Source of the DNA: Hirundichthys speculiger
Lineage: Eukaryota; Chordata; Actinopteri; Beloniformes; Exocoetidae
Assembly (NCBI GenBank): GCA_018398805.1
Contig: JAGFBZ010000184.1
Location: 296,073 to 360,072, forward strand
Reading direction: 5' to 3'
DNA: 64,000 bases
This document shows, piece after piece, positions 26,185 to 38,225 of this stretch (within the stretch, counting starts at the first letter, position 1; each line of letters starts with the position of its first letter). Under the pieces are notes generated by a model. That model saw only the letters and a list, made by a program, of their open reading frames with translations. It had not been told where the DNA came from and made no database searches. A program made the position numbers and the translations under genes.

Positions 26185-26700
26185 AACCCCCTGCACAGAA
26201 GGGCAGAGAGAGGGTGGAGAAGGTGGGGGGATGGAGGTACAGGTTACTTGGAGGTAGGGTGGTAGGATGGGGGCGCTCTGAGAGATGGGACAAGAGCAGA
26301 GTGTGGGTGGAGGGAGGGAGAGAGGGGACAGAGTGAGGGAAAGAGGAGGAAAATGAGCCTTGAGGCGCATTGCTTTTTAACCTGAACCTTTCCCTCTTCT
26401 CATATCATCTTGTACGTCTCTCTGGTCCCTTTGTGCTCTACCTCTGGCTTCCTTTCTTTCCTTCTCCGTACCTATTTGTGTCCTAAATTCCTTCATACAC
26501 CCCCTCAGCCTACCCGTTCATGCTTAGTCCCTCTGGCTGGTCCCCCCGATGTGCTTTTCCCTCTGCGTTTTGAGAACCTTCTGTATTTCCTCTGCTTCCC
26601 CCTTTCTTTTCCTCACCTGCACTCACTAGCTTCTCCGTCTCTGGTCACTCTCCCTCCAAACACTTCTCTCTGTAAGTTTGTGTGTTTCCATAATTTAGGT
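26185..26700. other. Purine block followed by pyrimidine block
   Basis: The plus strand is strongly G/A-rich from about 26190 to 26360, then switches to C/T-rich from about 26390 to 26700. The 176-codon frame in the second half reflects this composition and has no domain. Confidence 0.6.
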
Positions 26701-27067
26701 CCTCTTGTACCCTGTACCTGTCACTGTGCACGGCCCTTTGACAAATCACATGAAGGGCAGACTGAGTTTTGTAGGACGAGACAAAGCTTAAACATATGGC
26801 TACAGTGTCCCCAGGTACGCTGCTGTGTGCTGCAGAAGTCCCAGCAGTCCTTAGATATAACATTAGGTACCTGTCTGTCTGCCAGGCTAACCCCCTTTCT
26901 GTCCATCCGTCTGTCCGTTTTTCTGATCGCGTTGTTCTGACATTAGGTCTGTTGGACATTTATGAGTGATATTTATTATATTTATTAATAACTTAAATGT
27001 TTAACATATTTACAGCCTGGTTCAAAAAGTGTTTTCTTTGCTTAGTCGCTTTGGATTTAACATTCAG

Positions 27068-27125
27068 GATAACCCTCTGTATATGAGCCGCCTGCCCTAA
27101 CCACTGCACCACCGGGGCAGCCCGG
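27068..27125. repeat. Possible SINE/LINE 3' fragment
   Basis: CCTGCCCTAACCACTGCACC followed by ACCGGGGCAGCC resembles the 'taaccactgagccacc' tail shared by many fish retroelements. Too short to classify. Confidence 0.35.
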
Positions 27126-27384
27126 GGATTACTTTTTATCAGATGAAATTAAACATAAATCTAGGCTTTGTTTTTTCTTAAAAGACAGAAAGTTTTCTTT
27201 AAAAGCAACAGCAGGTCATAGTTTTAGTTAAACAGCACTTTCAGTGAACTTGACTTCTGACCTGTGGAATAAAAACCCATCAGATTAGTCATTCTTATAG
27301 TAAAGGAAATATGGCCTTGTTGCATTGTTAATTGTTCACAGCGCTCCTGTTGGCTTTTGATCGGCCTGTAAGAATCCAGGGCGT

Positions 27385-27620
27385 GAAAGCAATGACAGCA
27401 ATAAAGCTGACCGATCAGATGCCCAGTGTGTCATTTGGCATTGTTTGGTCAATAGCTAGCCATTTGTTGGCTAGCCATCGCCGCAACTTAGCACTTAGCA
27501 TTTTATTCTCATGTATTCTCCTGAGCTGTGAATAAAAACCTAAGACATCATGGTCATATCTTAAAGCGAGAATGTGTTTTCGTGTGCTTGTGTGGATTGT
27601 AGCAGCACACCACCATGACT
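27385..27620 (+). repeat. Unnamed dispersed repeat, copy 1
   Basis: Shares an ordered series of blocks with 47870-48125: GCTGACC-GAT-CAGATGCCCA, a TAGCTAGCCAT-type block, TTAGCACTTAGC, CTGAGCTGTGAATAAAAACC, ACATCATGGTCATAT, AGAATGTGTTTTC and CTTGTGTGGATTGTA. It contains no coding potential. A third copy lies inverted at 32100-32330. I cannot name the family. Confidence 0.7.
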
Positions 27621-29680
27621 TTTATTTTATTTTACGTATGAACTGCTGTATGAGTGAATGTCTCATAAGTTAAAGAGAGAATCCCAATTTTACACTGACG
27701 GAGGCACACGGATCTTCTGACAAAATTAAAACCTGAAAGTTAGTCACAAATTAAATATTTAAAGGCTGTCATTTATATGTGGTTAATAGATGCCCCGATG
27801 CAAAATTGCATTTAGGAAGATTACTTTTCCACAAGAATTCACATTTATGCAGATGATGCATCTCTGTTTCACTAGTACAGGTGTTTGAATTTATTCTGAT
27901 AACATGATACTTAATATTCACAGAGAAGCCATTTATTTAGAATTACTTGCTTGTGTGCATTCGAGCCTGTGATAGCATTTTTATTACGTTAGCTGGTTAC
28001 TGGTTATACACATATACACACGCACACAAACACACAAATCACATCAGCTTTTTCTGCTAATGAAGATGAAGTGAGATATGAGTGTTTTCTCACTGTGCTT
28101 GGTGCCAGTTAAGTGGCCCATTTAATGCTAATTATCCACTGAACCTCAATTGTTGTCATGTCATTTATTGTTTTGAGTTTTTCTTTCATCTCACAATGTT
28201 TGGCACCACAGGATAAGTTTTTTTTTTTTAAATATTTATTATAAGTATGGGTTAAATGAAAATGTATGCAATTCATAATCCACAGAGTCACTTTAGCAAT
28301 TACTTTTAAGTTCTACTTATGCAATATTACATTTAAGTATAGTGACAATCAAATATTTATCAGAAAGTAAAAGAATTTTAGAACAATTGCCACTCAAATA
28401 TGTACTTCCTTTTAACTTAATGGAAGTTTTCCCAGCTATATGGATGCAATTCTTCAAGTGCAAGAGTGATTTAAAAAGTGATGAATTTTATTTCCTATTT
28501 TTTATATGCTGCTTAAGTTTATTTTTGAATAAACTCACTTAAATTTAAGCTCTAGTTAACTGGGGCACCAAAAGACCAGTGGTGGTCTGTCTCAAATGAC
28601 TGTCCACGAAAACCTGCCGCTATAAAGAAAAGACTGAAAATGTCACAATATTGAAAATGCTAATTAAAAAAAGGAATGCAGACATTGTTAACTTCTTTTT
28701 TAAAAAAGGGAACAAAAGCAATGATGTTATATCAAAGTGGTGATTATAATGATGATTTAATTCAAAAGCAGAATCTTTTGGGTATTTCTGGGTTTTCCTG
28801 CCTCCGTCTCTGTCTGGGTCCTCAACTCCACAAAATTTTAGAGCATCCATAAAAGGCTGAGTCTCTGAGGGGCAAACACGAGCAGAATCTTCACTTTGTC
28901 AACAATTACAAGGCAAAAATAATGTAAATGTTTAAAAACAATGTTCCTCAAAGAAAGATTAGTAGGGATTTTCATCTTTTACAGTGCACAAGGAGAAATG
29001 ACTCATGACATCTGAAGACAATATTTAATTGATTTAAAAGTTTTTAAAAAAAAGAAATTAAATAAACAAACGTAAAAGGAAATTGACAGAAAACTTGAAA
29101 GAAAACCATGAAATATCTTTTGTGCATCCTCTTGATAATTGAATAAGAGTCAGTAAATCTAAGGATGACTGTGTTTATTTTTTATCTGAATTTTCCAGGT
29201 CTCAGCTTTTTCTGATTTGGGCTTCGTCCATGGGAGTCCAAAGACTAGCTCTTCTCATAAGACATGCTCACATGACACCTTCATAAATCCACTAATTACT
29301 AAACCTCTGTGATCACCGACATAGTTGCAAAACTTCTCCTTCCAAAGACGTCTGTGCCTTTGCACGTGTTGTAGTTTTTGAACAAGTGCAGTGGTTTTCA
29401 GAGAGAACATATGAACGGTGCTGGCGAGCACTAGAAAACCGAAAACCTAGCATCAAATCAAACTCTGTAAACGACAGCGCAGTCGTCATTTATGTTACCT
29501 CATACGGTAGACTTTCTTATTTTTTCAATTATTACATTATTTTTCAATTAGATACATTAATTTCCTTTTTAGTATACATGAGTAAACCATTTTCCACACA
29601 ATAAAAACCTTATGGTAACAATTTCTCAATAAACCAGTCAGTCAGAACATAGAAAATCATGCTTGAGTGATGCGTTTAAA
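27621..29680. other. Intergenic, no gene seen
   Basis: AT-rich DNA. The part 28035-28165 has CTGCTAATGAAG, AATGCTAATTATCC and CTCAATTGTTG blocks that could be a regulatory island. No transposon was recognised. Confidence 0.35.
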
Positions 29681-29682
29681 AT

Positions 29683-30069
29683 CAAAATCATTGTAAAAAC
29701 CCCTTTTAAAATGAAAATTGTTAGAACATTCAAGGAAAGGCCATCAGAAAGAACAGTTTTTTCCACAATTTTTTTGGCCCATGATGATGAGAGCCATCAG
29801 CCATTTTAGATTTCCAAGAGCTATCCATCCATTCATCCATCCGTCCGTCCATCCATCCATCCATTATCCATGTTTTAATCCTCCAGGGTCCAGGGATCCT
29901 CCTGAGGCCTTATCCTTCCAACCACAAACCCATCGGAAAATTGAACAAGAAACTGGGTTTCCTTTTAGTTCCATACAAACGCAAGTAATGTGGTCCATTT
30001 GACCGTGTTGAAAACTGTTAGGATCTGCTCGAGTTGCTTTCAAAATCATTGTAAAAACCACTTTTAAAA
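29683..30069. repeat. Insert bounded by 29-bp direct repeats, containing an L2-like tail
   Basis: The 29-bp segments at 29683-29711 and 30041-30069 differ at one base. Between them is a CATC/CGTC tandem array (29824-29866) followed by a sequence (ATTATCCATG...TAATCCTCCAGGG) that parallels the L2-like tail at 63730-63800. It could be a retroelement insertion with an unusually long target duplication, or a tandem duplication that later took an insertion. Confidence 0.5.
29822..29930 (-). mobile_element. L2-type LINE 3' tail fragment
   Basis: The tandem CATC array followed on the plus strand by CCATTATCCATG, TTTTAATCCTCCAGGG and CCTGAGGCCTTATCC corresponds block by block to the element at 63730-64000. 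Minus-strand orientation follows from the tail position. Confidence 0.5.
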
Positions 30070-31900
30070 CAAGTTCATCAAGTGTGACCTAACAGCAGTT
30101 TGAGGTCCATCAAAGGATTTGACTCGTTGTCAGAAAAATTCATTTAAGTGTACGTGTTAGGGCCCTTTAATTATTGATTGTTCACTAACAGGTGACAGTT
30201 TTTGTGTCCAGCTATGAATACTGTTTTCACCATCACATCACAGCACTGAAAATCTGTTTATGAGCACTTAAACAGTCAAAGTCAAGCAGAGGGAGAAAAC
30301 GATGGGAAGACTGTGTGTCGAATGTCCTACAAAGTTCTGAAGTTCTTTCCTTTTTAAACTTTACTTGTATTTGCTGGCACGCAGAATAATTCAGCTCGTC
30401 TCCAGGGCAACGGCCTCGGGGGCAAGCTGACCCCCATGGGGAACAGGTGTCAGGCAGGAGTATCCTGTATTTTTGTGTGTACGTGTGTTTGTGTGTGTGT
30501 GTTAGTGTCAGTGAGTAATGGTGCTATCAACTGGCCTCCACGATCCATCATGCGCGTCCCTGGCCCAGCACCTTTGGGCCACAGCACACATGCGTGCAGT
30601 CACATTTAAATGAGTGCATATGCACACAGACACACACACACATAAATATACGCCCACTCAAGCAGATGTAGTTAAGCATGAAAACATTGAACAAACCAAT
30701 CAGAGGTTGCAGTACTCAGTTCCTGTCTCCCCTGCAGTCCAAATGCACACCCACAGTACAGAAGAGTGGACCTGCAGTTCCTCCAGTCACTGGTGTTAAA
30801 TCGGAGAGAGTTAAGCAAATACTCTGTTTTTTAAAAGTTTGCTGCCTTTATGGTTTTTCAATGCACTGAGTAAAGCCAATAACCATGTCAACAACCATGT
30901 CTGCATGAGCAAACTAACAACATCAAGAACTGGTATCAACTTCTATTTTACTGCTGCTTGAAAAAGGTACTGCAGCTAAAAACACATACAGTAATAATGT
31001 ATACACATGGACTGTTTGAGTATGAAAATACACTATCTAATTGTAACTACCAATATTAACCAGTTTTTTTTCTCTGTTCACTTATATCTAATCTATTTTC
31101 TTTCCTGTTCTCCTCCTGTGTTTTCCTCATTGTCCTGCCAATTCATCTGCCTGCCTTTCTTCATGTTGCAGAAAATCTGCAAAAGTCTGAACAAACTGCT
31201 TTGTTCAGTTATTATCTCAAAGGGGGAGGGTGGCATTATAATTAACAAAACAATAAAAGTTTATTAATGAACATTAAAATGCAAAATAGCAGAAAGAAAA
31301 GACTGTGGGTGCTATCAATCAAGAAGAAGTGACTCCCCCGCTTTTTTGAGTCTTAATTAGCAGTCCATTCATTAATGGGTTGAGTGTGCAGGGATGCAGG
31401 GGAGGTTACAAAAGGACTTTAATTGATCGGTGGCTCCAGAGTGGGCTATCATCAAGTAGGAGACAGAAAAATGTAATTTATAAAACTGTCAGTTTTATTT
31501 TCACACCAGCTAATCATGAAAGCCAAAGAGTACAGATCTTTTTTTTTTTTTTAAATCAAAGCTTCATCCAATCTTTTTCAACACAGAACAGAAGAAAAAA
31601 TGTTGGTGTAAGAGGAAGAATTGTTTATAATCTGAACTGTTTAAGAAGAACTGGACTAACTCCCTGTGACATCATCCACAGGTTTTCTGAAGAGTGCTTT
31701 TGAAGCCTCTTTTTCCTCACAGGAACCATGAGGCAAATGGGCGTAAGGGGCGGGGCTAAGAAGCTGGCTGGATCATACTCACCTTATGTTAGTCACTGTT
31801 ATCTATTTTAGATGGGTGGCTCAACTTATGCTAACCTATAATGCCAATTAAGAGCACATCCCTTTTTCAAATATCACTATCCAAAACAACATCCGAAACA
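30070..31900. other. Intergenic, no gene seen
   Basis: Contains GT and CA repeats at 30473-30502 and 30625-30642, a T-run at 31539-31552, and a possible regulatory island near 31340-31400 (GAGTCTTAATTAGC and CATTCATTAATGGG). No exon is supported. Confidence 0.35.
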
Positions 31901-31904
31901 AGCG

Positions 31905-32330
31905 CTATCAGCCCACAAGTTACAAGATGATCGACTGCAGGGCCCAGCAGACTTCCGTTTGGAAGGTCCCAGAATGATTTGTGGTTGCTGCTGACAGACA
32001 TCAGAGCTCTTCTTTCAAATGTCGTTTTGGTTGTGGCATCAGAAGTGAGCACTGCTTGTCGTTGACACTCGCCCAAGCTGCTTGCTGCTTTGCTAAGCTG
32101 CAGCTTCTGACTCTTGCAGGTCAACTCCACAGCCAGTAACAGCGGTCTGTACGATTAACAGCACAACAAAATGTGCTCTCTTTAAAATAATAATTACTTT
32201 GATGTGTTGAGTTTTTACTCACAGCTCAGAAGCTAGGCTCTGAAATCAAGATAGTGTTAGTAGCAAAGGTGATGACAGCTAGCCACTGGCTATGCCCATC
32301 ATCAGTCACAAGACCGAGCCCTTAACTGCA
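31905..32330 (-). repeat. Unnamed dispersed repeat, copy 3 (rearranged)
   Basis: Minus-strand 32330-32100 parallels the copies at 27.4 and 47.9 kb (GGCTAGCTGTCATCACC, GCTTCTGAGCTGTGAGTAAA, ACTCAACACATCA, TATTTTAAAGAGAG, then AGCTGCAGCTTAGCAA). By contrast 31926-31965 on the plus strand (GATGATCGACTGCAGGGCCC then AGCAGACTTCC) matches the sequence flanking the hAT element at 48.24/49.35 kb in direct orientation. The two parts are therefore in opposite relative orientation in this copy. An 87-codon minus-strand frame crosses it; no domain recognised. Confidence 0.55.
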
Positions 32331-33039
32331 CATAATTTGTTGCTTTATACAATTTTACTTGATGAAAAAAAATTACCTCTGGTACTGTTGTCATGGATGT
32401 GAAATGTAGTTATGGATACCAGAACACATTTTTGGTATATATTTTTTCTTGTATGTAGATATTTTTATTTCTGCTGCAAAGTTAATACATTTTAACATGG
32501 GAGTCAGTAGATATCGACTTACTCTTGGAGCTATCCCCCAGTGGTCAAGGAACTGCAACTTTTCTTAGTTCCAATTTAGTCTCAACCCAGAAGTTGAATA
32601 GTTGCCACTTGGTTAAATGACTAAGCTGAAATGACTCAGTCCATTACTGGCTAACGATTCCAGTCAAGGGGAAAGTAAAAAGCATTTTCATGCTTGTAGT
32701 TGGGTTTCCTGGTCGTGGACCAAAGGAGAAGTTACCCCGAGGTCTCACTGGGGAAAGTTCACATTCTGATGGGAAAGCTTCTCTGACATATATTTTGCTG
32801 TCTGAACTCTCAAACATCCACCGCACTGTTAAATGCTGGATGATGTGCTCTTTGGTTTCATGTTAGCTCTTTATATAAAGAAGTATCTTTTTTTCAACAA
32901 AACAAAAAAAAAGCCTCTTATAAATATAAAGTAACAAAATAACTCGTATTTCCATTGTTTCATACAAAAATGAAAAAAAAAAAACAACAACAACTTTGAA
33001 ATATAACAACATGAAAAGACGTTTTAAGTTATAGATCTT
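32331..33039. other. Intergenic, no gene seen
   Basis: AT-rich sequence with several A-runs (32904-32912, 32974-32983). Nothing recognised. Confidence 0.4.
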
Positions 33040-33044
33040 TTACT

Positions 33045-33645
33045 AAAAAATGGATGGCTCAGTTTTTGCAGATTTCTCAGCTACACATCCATGAAGTGAA
33101 TCTCCTGTTCAACCACATCTCAAAGGTGCTCTATTGGATTGAGATCTGGTGACTGTGAAGGCCATTTGAGTCCAGTGAACTTATTGTCATGTTCAAGAAA
33201 CCAGTCTGAGTTGTTTCGTGCTTTATGACATGGTGTGTTTCCTGCTGCAAGTAGCCATCAGAAGATGGGTCCACTGTGGTCATAAAGGGATGGACATGGT
33301 CAGCAACAATACTCAGGTAGGCTGTGGTACTGACACGATGCTCAGTTGGTATTAATGGGCCCAAAGTGTGCCAGGAAAACATCCCCCACACCACCAGCAG
33401 CAGCCTGAACCGTTGAGACAAGGCAGGATGGATCCATGCTTTCATGCTGTTGACAACCATGCCACGTTTAAAGTCACTTAAATAACCTTTCTTCCCCATT
33501 CTGATGCTGGTTTGAACAGCTGCAGATCGTCTTGACCATGTCTACATGCCTAAATACATTGAGTTGCTGCCATGTGATTGGCTGATTAGAAATTTGCATT
33601 AACGAGCAGTTGGACAGGTGTACCTAATAAAATGTCCAGTGACTG
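33045..33645 (-). mobile_element. Tc1-like transposon with internal deletion
   Basis: The right end carries the terminal motif remembered from a common fish Tc1-like family (GGACAGGTGTACCTAATAAA at 33613). The minus-strand frame 33499-33131 begins MGKKGYLSDFKRGMVV, the start of that transposase. It then jumps to the catalytic-core part: AWIHPALSQRF, VVWGMFSWHTLGPL, STTAYLSIVADHVHPFMTT and DGYLQQ, before a frameshift. Most of the helix-turn-helix and early DDE region is missing. The other terminal repeat is not seen. Non-autonomous and inactive. Confidence 0.85.
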
Positions 33646-33689
33646 GAACAGTTAGTGGATACTAAGTAAGAAACTAAGTTACCAAGTGC

Positions 33690-34225
33690 CTAAGATATGA
33701 AGCACTGAACTGTTGACCCTTTTTATCTTTAGTCCATGGTGAACAACACCATTTTTTTCAAAAAAACATCCAGAATACTGATTTATCTGAGCACAATACA
33801 TGTTTCCACTGTGTGATGCCTCCAAGCCCAGAGGCTCGATGCCACCTCTGGACAAGGTTAACATAAATCTTCTTTATTTTGTACAGTAAAGTTTTAGGTG
33901 GCATTCTTGAAAGTCACTTCATATTGTAGCGTTTGACAAAGGCTTCCCTCGCCTGTGTGGCTATATTAGATACTGGTGAATGACAGTTAGTGTTGCTGTG
34001 CCATCTGAGGGATCAGACACTATGGAAGACCAGCTTAGGACTGTGCTCTTTACTCTCTGAAATACTTCTGGATTCCTTAAATTGTTTCATGATTATTAAG
34101 GACTGTGGAAGGAGAAATACGCAAAACCTTTGAATATTACTCTGAGGAGCATTTCATTTATTTATTTATTAACATTTCATTGATATTCTTATTAATTTGC
34201 TGGCACACTGGAGCTCAGCCTTTTA
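33690..34225 (-). mobile_element. Second Tc1-like transposon relic, different family
   Basis: Plus-strand blocks match, from memory, the antisense of another fish Tc1-like transposase: AATACTGATTTATCTGAGCA, TGTTTCCACTGTGTGATG, CTGGACAAGGTTAACATAA, CACAGTA-like GTACAGTAAAGTTTTAGGTG, GCCATCTGAGGGATC and GGACTGTGGAAGGAGAAATA. Many stops and frameshifts. It lies immediately right of the previous relic in the same orientation. Confidence 0.72.
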
Positions 34226-36349
34226 TAGATATTATTTTTCTACCAAATTATCACCACGGTCACTTATTGACATCACACAGAACATCATTATTTCTTTCTT
34301 GCACCTCCTTTCTAACACCCCCAAAGTTTTAGGAATGTGTTGCATGCCTGAAATGCAAAAAATTATTCATTTTAGGTTGTGAAATGAAGTTTTGTATCAA
34401 AAACATCAAATATCTTTAAAAGTCAAAGTAAATATAACAATTACTGTTCTCTATTTCCTGTTTTTCATATTGCCTTAGTTTTTTTTTCTGAATTTGACTT
34501 GTAGGATTGTATAAAATGTCATACAGCTGTTATAAATTGAATTAGGGGATGCAGTCACAAAAAAGTCATGCACCTTAAACCACTGAGACACTGGCTTCCT
34601 TGAAGAAGCTATATTTAACAGAATACTTTAAGTCAAATGATGCATACACCCACACAGGCACATAAATTCCCACATTTCCACATCTTCACATACACCCGAG
34701 CACATCTACAACCCAGCTCGATTTATAATAGTTGGCATGACCCTTTGGCCCCTCTCAGGGAGGAACTAAGAGAGTTCAAATCGTGGCCTATTTACGCCAC
34801 GCTTCGCTCCGTCTGCCCCGTGTTCTCAGAAAGTAGAGCGCAGAGCTGCAGCTCACACACGACTGCCAGCCTGCACCTTTTCTGAACAGAAAACAACAGG
34901 AGACCAGTTTCAGACTGAACGCTCATGCTTACATCACACACGGTAATACACGTCCTGCCACGACTGCTCCTTTGCTCCTCTTCCACAAATATTACCTCTA
35001 CTTATATCATCTAAGCACACAAACACACACACACACACATTTACTGGGTCGACCTACATTTCAGTCTCAGTGAGACCCGTTTGCTTTAGTGACAGCTCAC
35101 CAGAGAGTCAAGTCATACTTGAGAGAGTACTTAAGTTGATAAAATATGATAGAAATAATGAATTAATTAAAATAAATTGTTAAAGGCAGTCATGGTTTAG
35201 GCTAACAGTAAAGTCTTAAGGATTTTTAAAGCATATGCAGCACACAGAGCACAAATGAAAACATTTATATCATACATGGTTCTGGTTATTATGCTGACAA
35301 ACTGCTTGATTATTGAGGACAACAAATAAATCAGAGATTAGATTGGTGAGTCAGGCACAAAAATGCATCAGACATGTACAGTGAACAGGAGACACAAAGA
35401 TCCAGACTGACCCTGTGGACTCAAAGAAACAAGGCAACTTCAATTCCTTTTTTATATTTTTCTCTGGCCAGACTCACAGGCTCTTCCCAAAGAGCTGCCA
35501 AAGACATACCTGCTAGCATGCGCATGCATGGACACCACTTTGACCTGTCCTTGAGAAGATGGAGCTTCTGCTCTGATGGAGGCCACAGTCAGAGGCAAAA
35601 AGACAGAAGCACAACAACTGCATATTTTTGTTTTCATTATTTTCATATTCCTTTTGAATATTTTTACTCTCTTAGACACTGGATCTAGAACAAAGCAAAA
35701 AAAAAAAAAAAAAAACAATAGTTGCACACAAGTTTAGGTACTGCAGAGTAGTAGCGTTTAGGAAGAGCACACAGTAAACGCTTGCAGTAGTTGTTCCACA
35801 CAGCCACAAAATCAGGAGCAGGATTTTTCTCAGGAGACACAAACTAAGAAAAACACTTTTTACTATAAATTAAAAAGTATGAACAACTATTTAAAAAACG
35901 TCACTTTTGTAATTGTAATATAAAACAAAAGGAAACATGCCAAGACACAAGCATGTAAGACATCAGAAAATATGAAAATCATATTATATAACGCTTATCA
36001 AGCAATATAACCAATGAAGGTGCCTTTGTTTGTGTATTATTCCTCCTTCTTCTTCACTAAGTCGTAATAAAAACTATGAAAACCTTGTCTTGAGCTGATT
36101 ACTCAGGTAAATTTGAGCAGGAGCTGCCTCGTCCATCCTTTTAATGGGAGTTTTGCCAACAGTTGTTGTCCTGCGTCATATGAACGTACCATTCAAGTAT
36201 TATGGGATAGATAGATTGACAGGGTTTCTATGAATTTGTTTTTATGCAGCAGCAAGATGGATTTGAAATAAAACAATCAAGATTTGATCAAAGTGTAGAT
36301 GTTCAGCTGTCAATTAAGAGGTTTCATGAAAATATATAAATATGTAATT
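34226..36349. other. Intergenic, no gene seen
   Basis: Has a short CA repeat at 35021-35038, an A-run at 35697-35715 and no recognised repeats. Open frames up to 104 codons show no domain. Confidence 0.4.
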
Positions 36350-36800
36350 TGCCATTTAGGAATTACAGCCTTTTTAGGAAATTGACCTTCAATTTTAGGG
36401 ATTCATAAGTATTTGGACAGCTGACTGAAAAGAAGTGAAGTGGTTCCTTACTTGAAGACAAACAAAGCAGATAAAAGGTCTGGAGCTGATAATCTGGCAT
36501 TGATTTGGAAGCTGTTAAATGGAGTTTCAAGGTGATTTCAATGCAAATAAAGGAGGTCATCATTACGCTGAACAACAGAAAAACAGAAATCGAGAAGGAG
36601 AGACAACAAAAAGCCAAAGTGTGGCCAACAGTTGGTACACTCTTAAAAAGAAAGACATCACTGAGCAGCTCAACAATATCAACATGCCTGGAAGACCATG
36701 GAAGAGGGCTAAAGTGGATGCTTGAAAAATTCTTTACTTAAAGAAGAAAAACTCTTCACAACATCAACAGAAATCAGGAAATTTCTGGAAAAGATAGACT
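36350..36800 (+). mobile_element. Tc1-like transposon relic, 5' part
   Basis: Plus-strand sequence follows the start of a fish Tc1-like element: GGAATTACAGCCTTTTTAGG, AAGTATTTGGACAGCTGACT, GCAGATAAAAGGTCTGGAG, then remnants of the helix-turn-helix coding region (ATGCAAATAAAGGAGGTCAT, AAAGTGTGGCCAACAGTTGG) and CTTCACAACATCAACAGAAA. It is frameshifted and cut off at about 36800. Confidence 0.7.
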
Positions 36801-36848
36801 TGACTGTATTGATCCCAGTGGGATGATTCCCTCAGGGAAATTCAAATG
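36801..36848. repeat. Retroelement-tail-like fragment
   Basis: GACTGTATTGATCCCAGTGG followed by CCCTCAGGGAAATTC resembles the 'actttattgatccc...gggaaattc' segment that recurs across fish genomes. It abuts the Tc1-like relic. Confidence 0.45.
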
Positions 36849-37802
36849 TAACGTTATTAAAATCTACAATCAACACCCTCGTGGGCGAGTGGGCCCAATT
36901 CTCAGGGTGGTGATGTCCATGGACTCCAGACATCAAGCAGCCATTGACTGAAAAGGATTTCACGCAAGTATTGAAAGTTATGTATATATTTACTGTTATG
37001 TTACATTGTATATGCAAAGCATGCAAGACGATTCCACTTGTATGCTTTCAGAATTCATCTTGTTGCTAATTTTTTTCAGGAATCACAGACTGCACCTTTA
37101 AATGAATACATCATGCCAGAGGTCCAAAACTCACCCAAATCTTTAGGCAAGCAGCTGTCTTGCATTTTCACCTTGTACATCGTAAAACAGCCCTTCTTTA
37201 GGTCATTTGTAATTGTAAATTATGTGATTCTGTTTTTCGTTCATGTTTTAACTCTAAAATTGGGCCCAAACATAAAATCTGGTTGGAACACAAGCCTGTT
37301 CGGTTCGGGTTAGGAAAAAGATCATGTTTTGGCTTAAGATACATTCAGAACTTTTGACACTCATTTTGTAAACACATCAATTGTCACACAGTTTTGTTTT
37401 TGTTTTTGTGTTTTGATCGGAATATGATTGGACAGAAATGTGATGTGATTCTCTTTACAGCCTGTCTGGGATGACAAATGCCAAGAACAGCTGGAAGTGA
37501 GCTCATCATATTTGTACATCACTCTGCCAGCGCCTGTGTGCATGTTTCCCCTCTATGGACTTCAAGGGACATACAGCAACCTGCTCTCACTCCCAGTTTG
37601 TTACATACTGACACTTGGTGCTTGATCAGAAGCACGCTATGTCAGTTGTGAATGCACAGGGTTCATAGGGAGTCAGGAAAAAAAGAAAAAGAAATTTGAC
37701 TTCAAATAGTTAGGAAATGATTTTTTCTAACCCATGGGTCCCACACAGAGCAGAGGTGCCGCAGGCTGGACGTGCCACAGAAATTATGAGATTGTCTGAG
37801 AA

Positions 37803-38225
37803 TCATGAGATCACACAGTAATTTACACATCGAAAGGGAACAATAACCAATAAAGAAGCATAAATTAGGCTGCTTTTGACATCTGAAATCACCCCGTCCC
37901 CGTCCACAGTTGTAATCTTATCCGCGACCCTCTGATTTGTTGACCTCTGGCCTTCCACCACTGGTTTTGACGTTGATGAGCGAATCAGAGTCTGTTTGTT
38001 GTATTTGACTTCACTTTGAAACAAGAGCTGATTTTCAATCCCTGTTCTTGTGTCAGACTTCCCGCTAGCTCGATCTGCTGCGTGCAAATTCACGTTCTTC
38101 AGCCGCTGCAATGCACCAAAATAGTCAATGTGTATATTTAGCAGAAAAAAAAATATAGCAGGGTGCTGCTTCTGAGATGCTTCTAAACCATGATCTTTAA
38201 CACTGCTCTCATTGACTGGGACCAC
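37803..38225 (-). other. Unexplained 140-codon open frame
   Basis: The longest non-repetitive open frame outside recognised elements. It reads through LQRLKNVNLHAADRASGKS and TSKPVVEGQRSTNQRVADK, with normal residue composition in the middle. I recognise no domain, see no splice signals that clearly bound it and no neighbouring exon. It could be a relic of an unlisted transposon, or chance. Confidence 0.2.

Noticed and set aside
27068..27125. Possible tRNA gene
   Set aside because: No cloverleaf or intact A and B boxes; better seen as a retroelement tail fragment.
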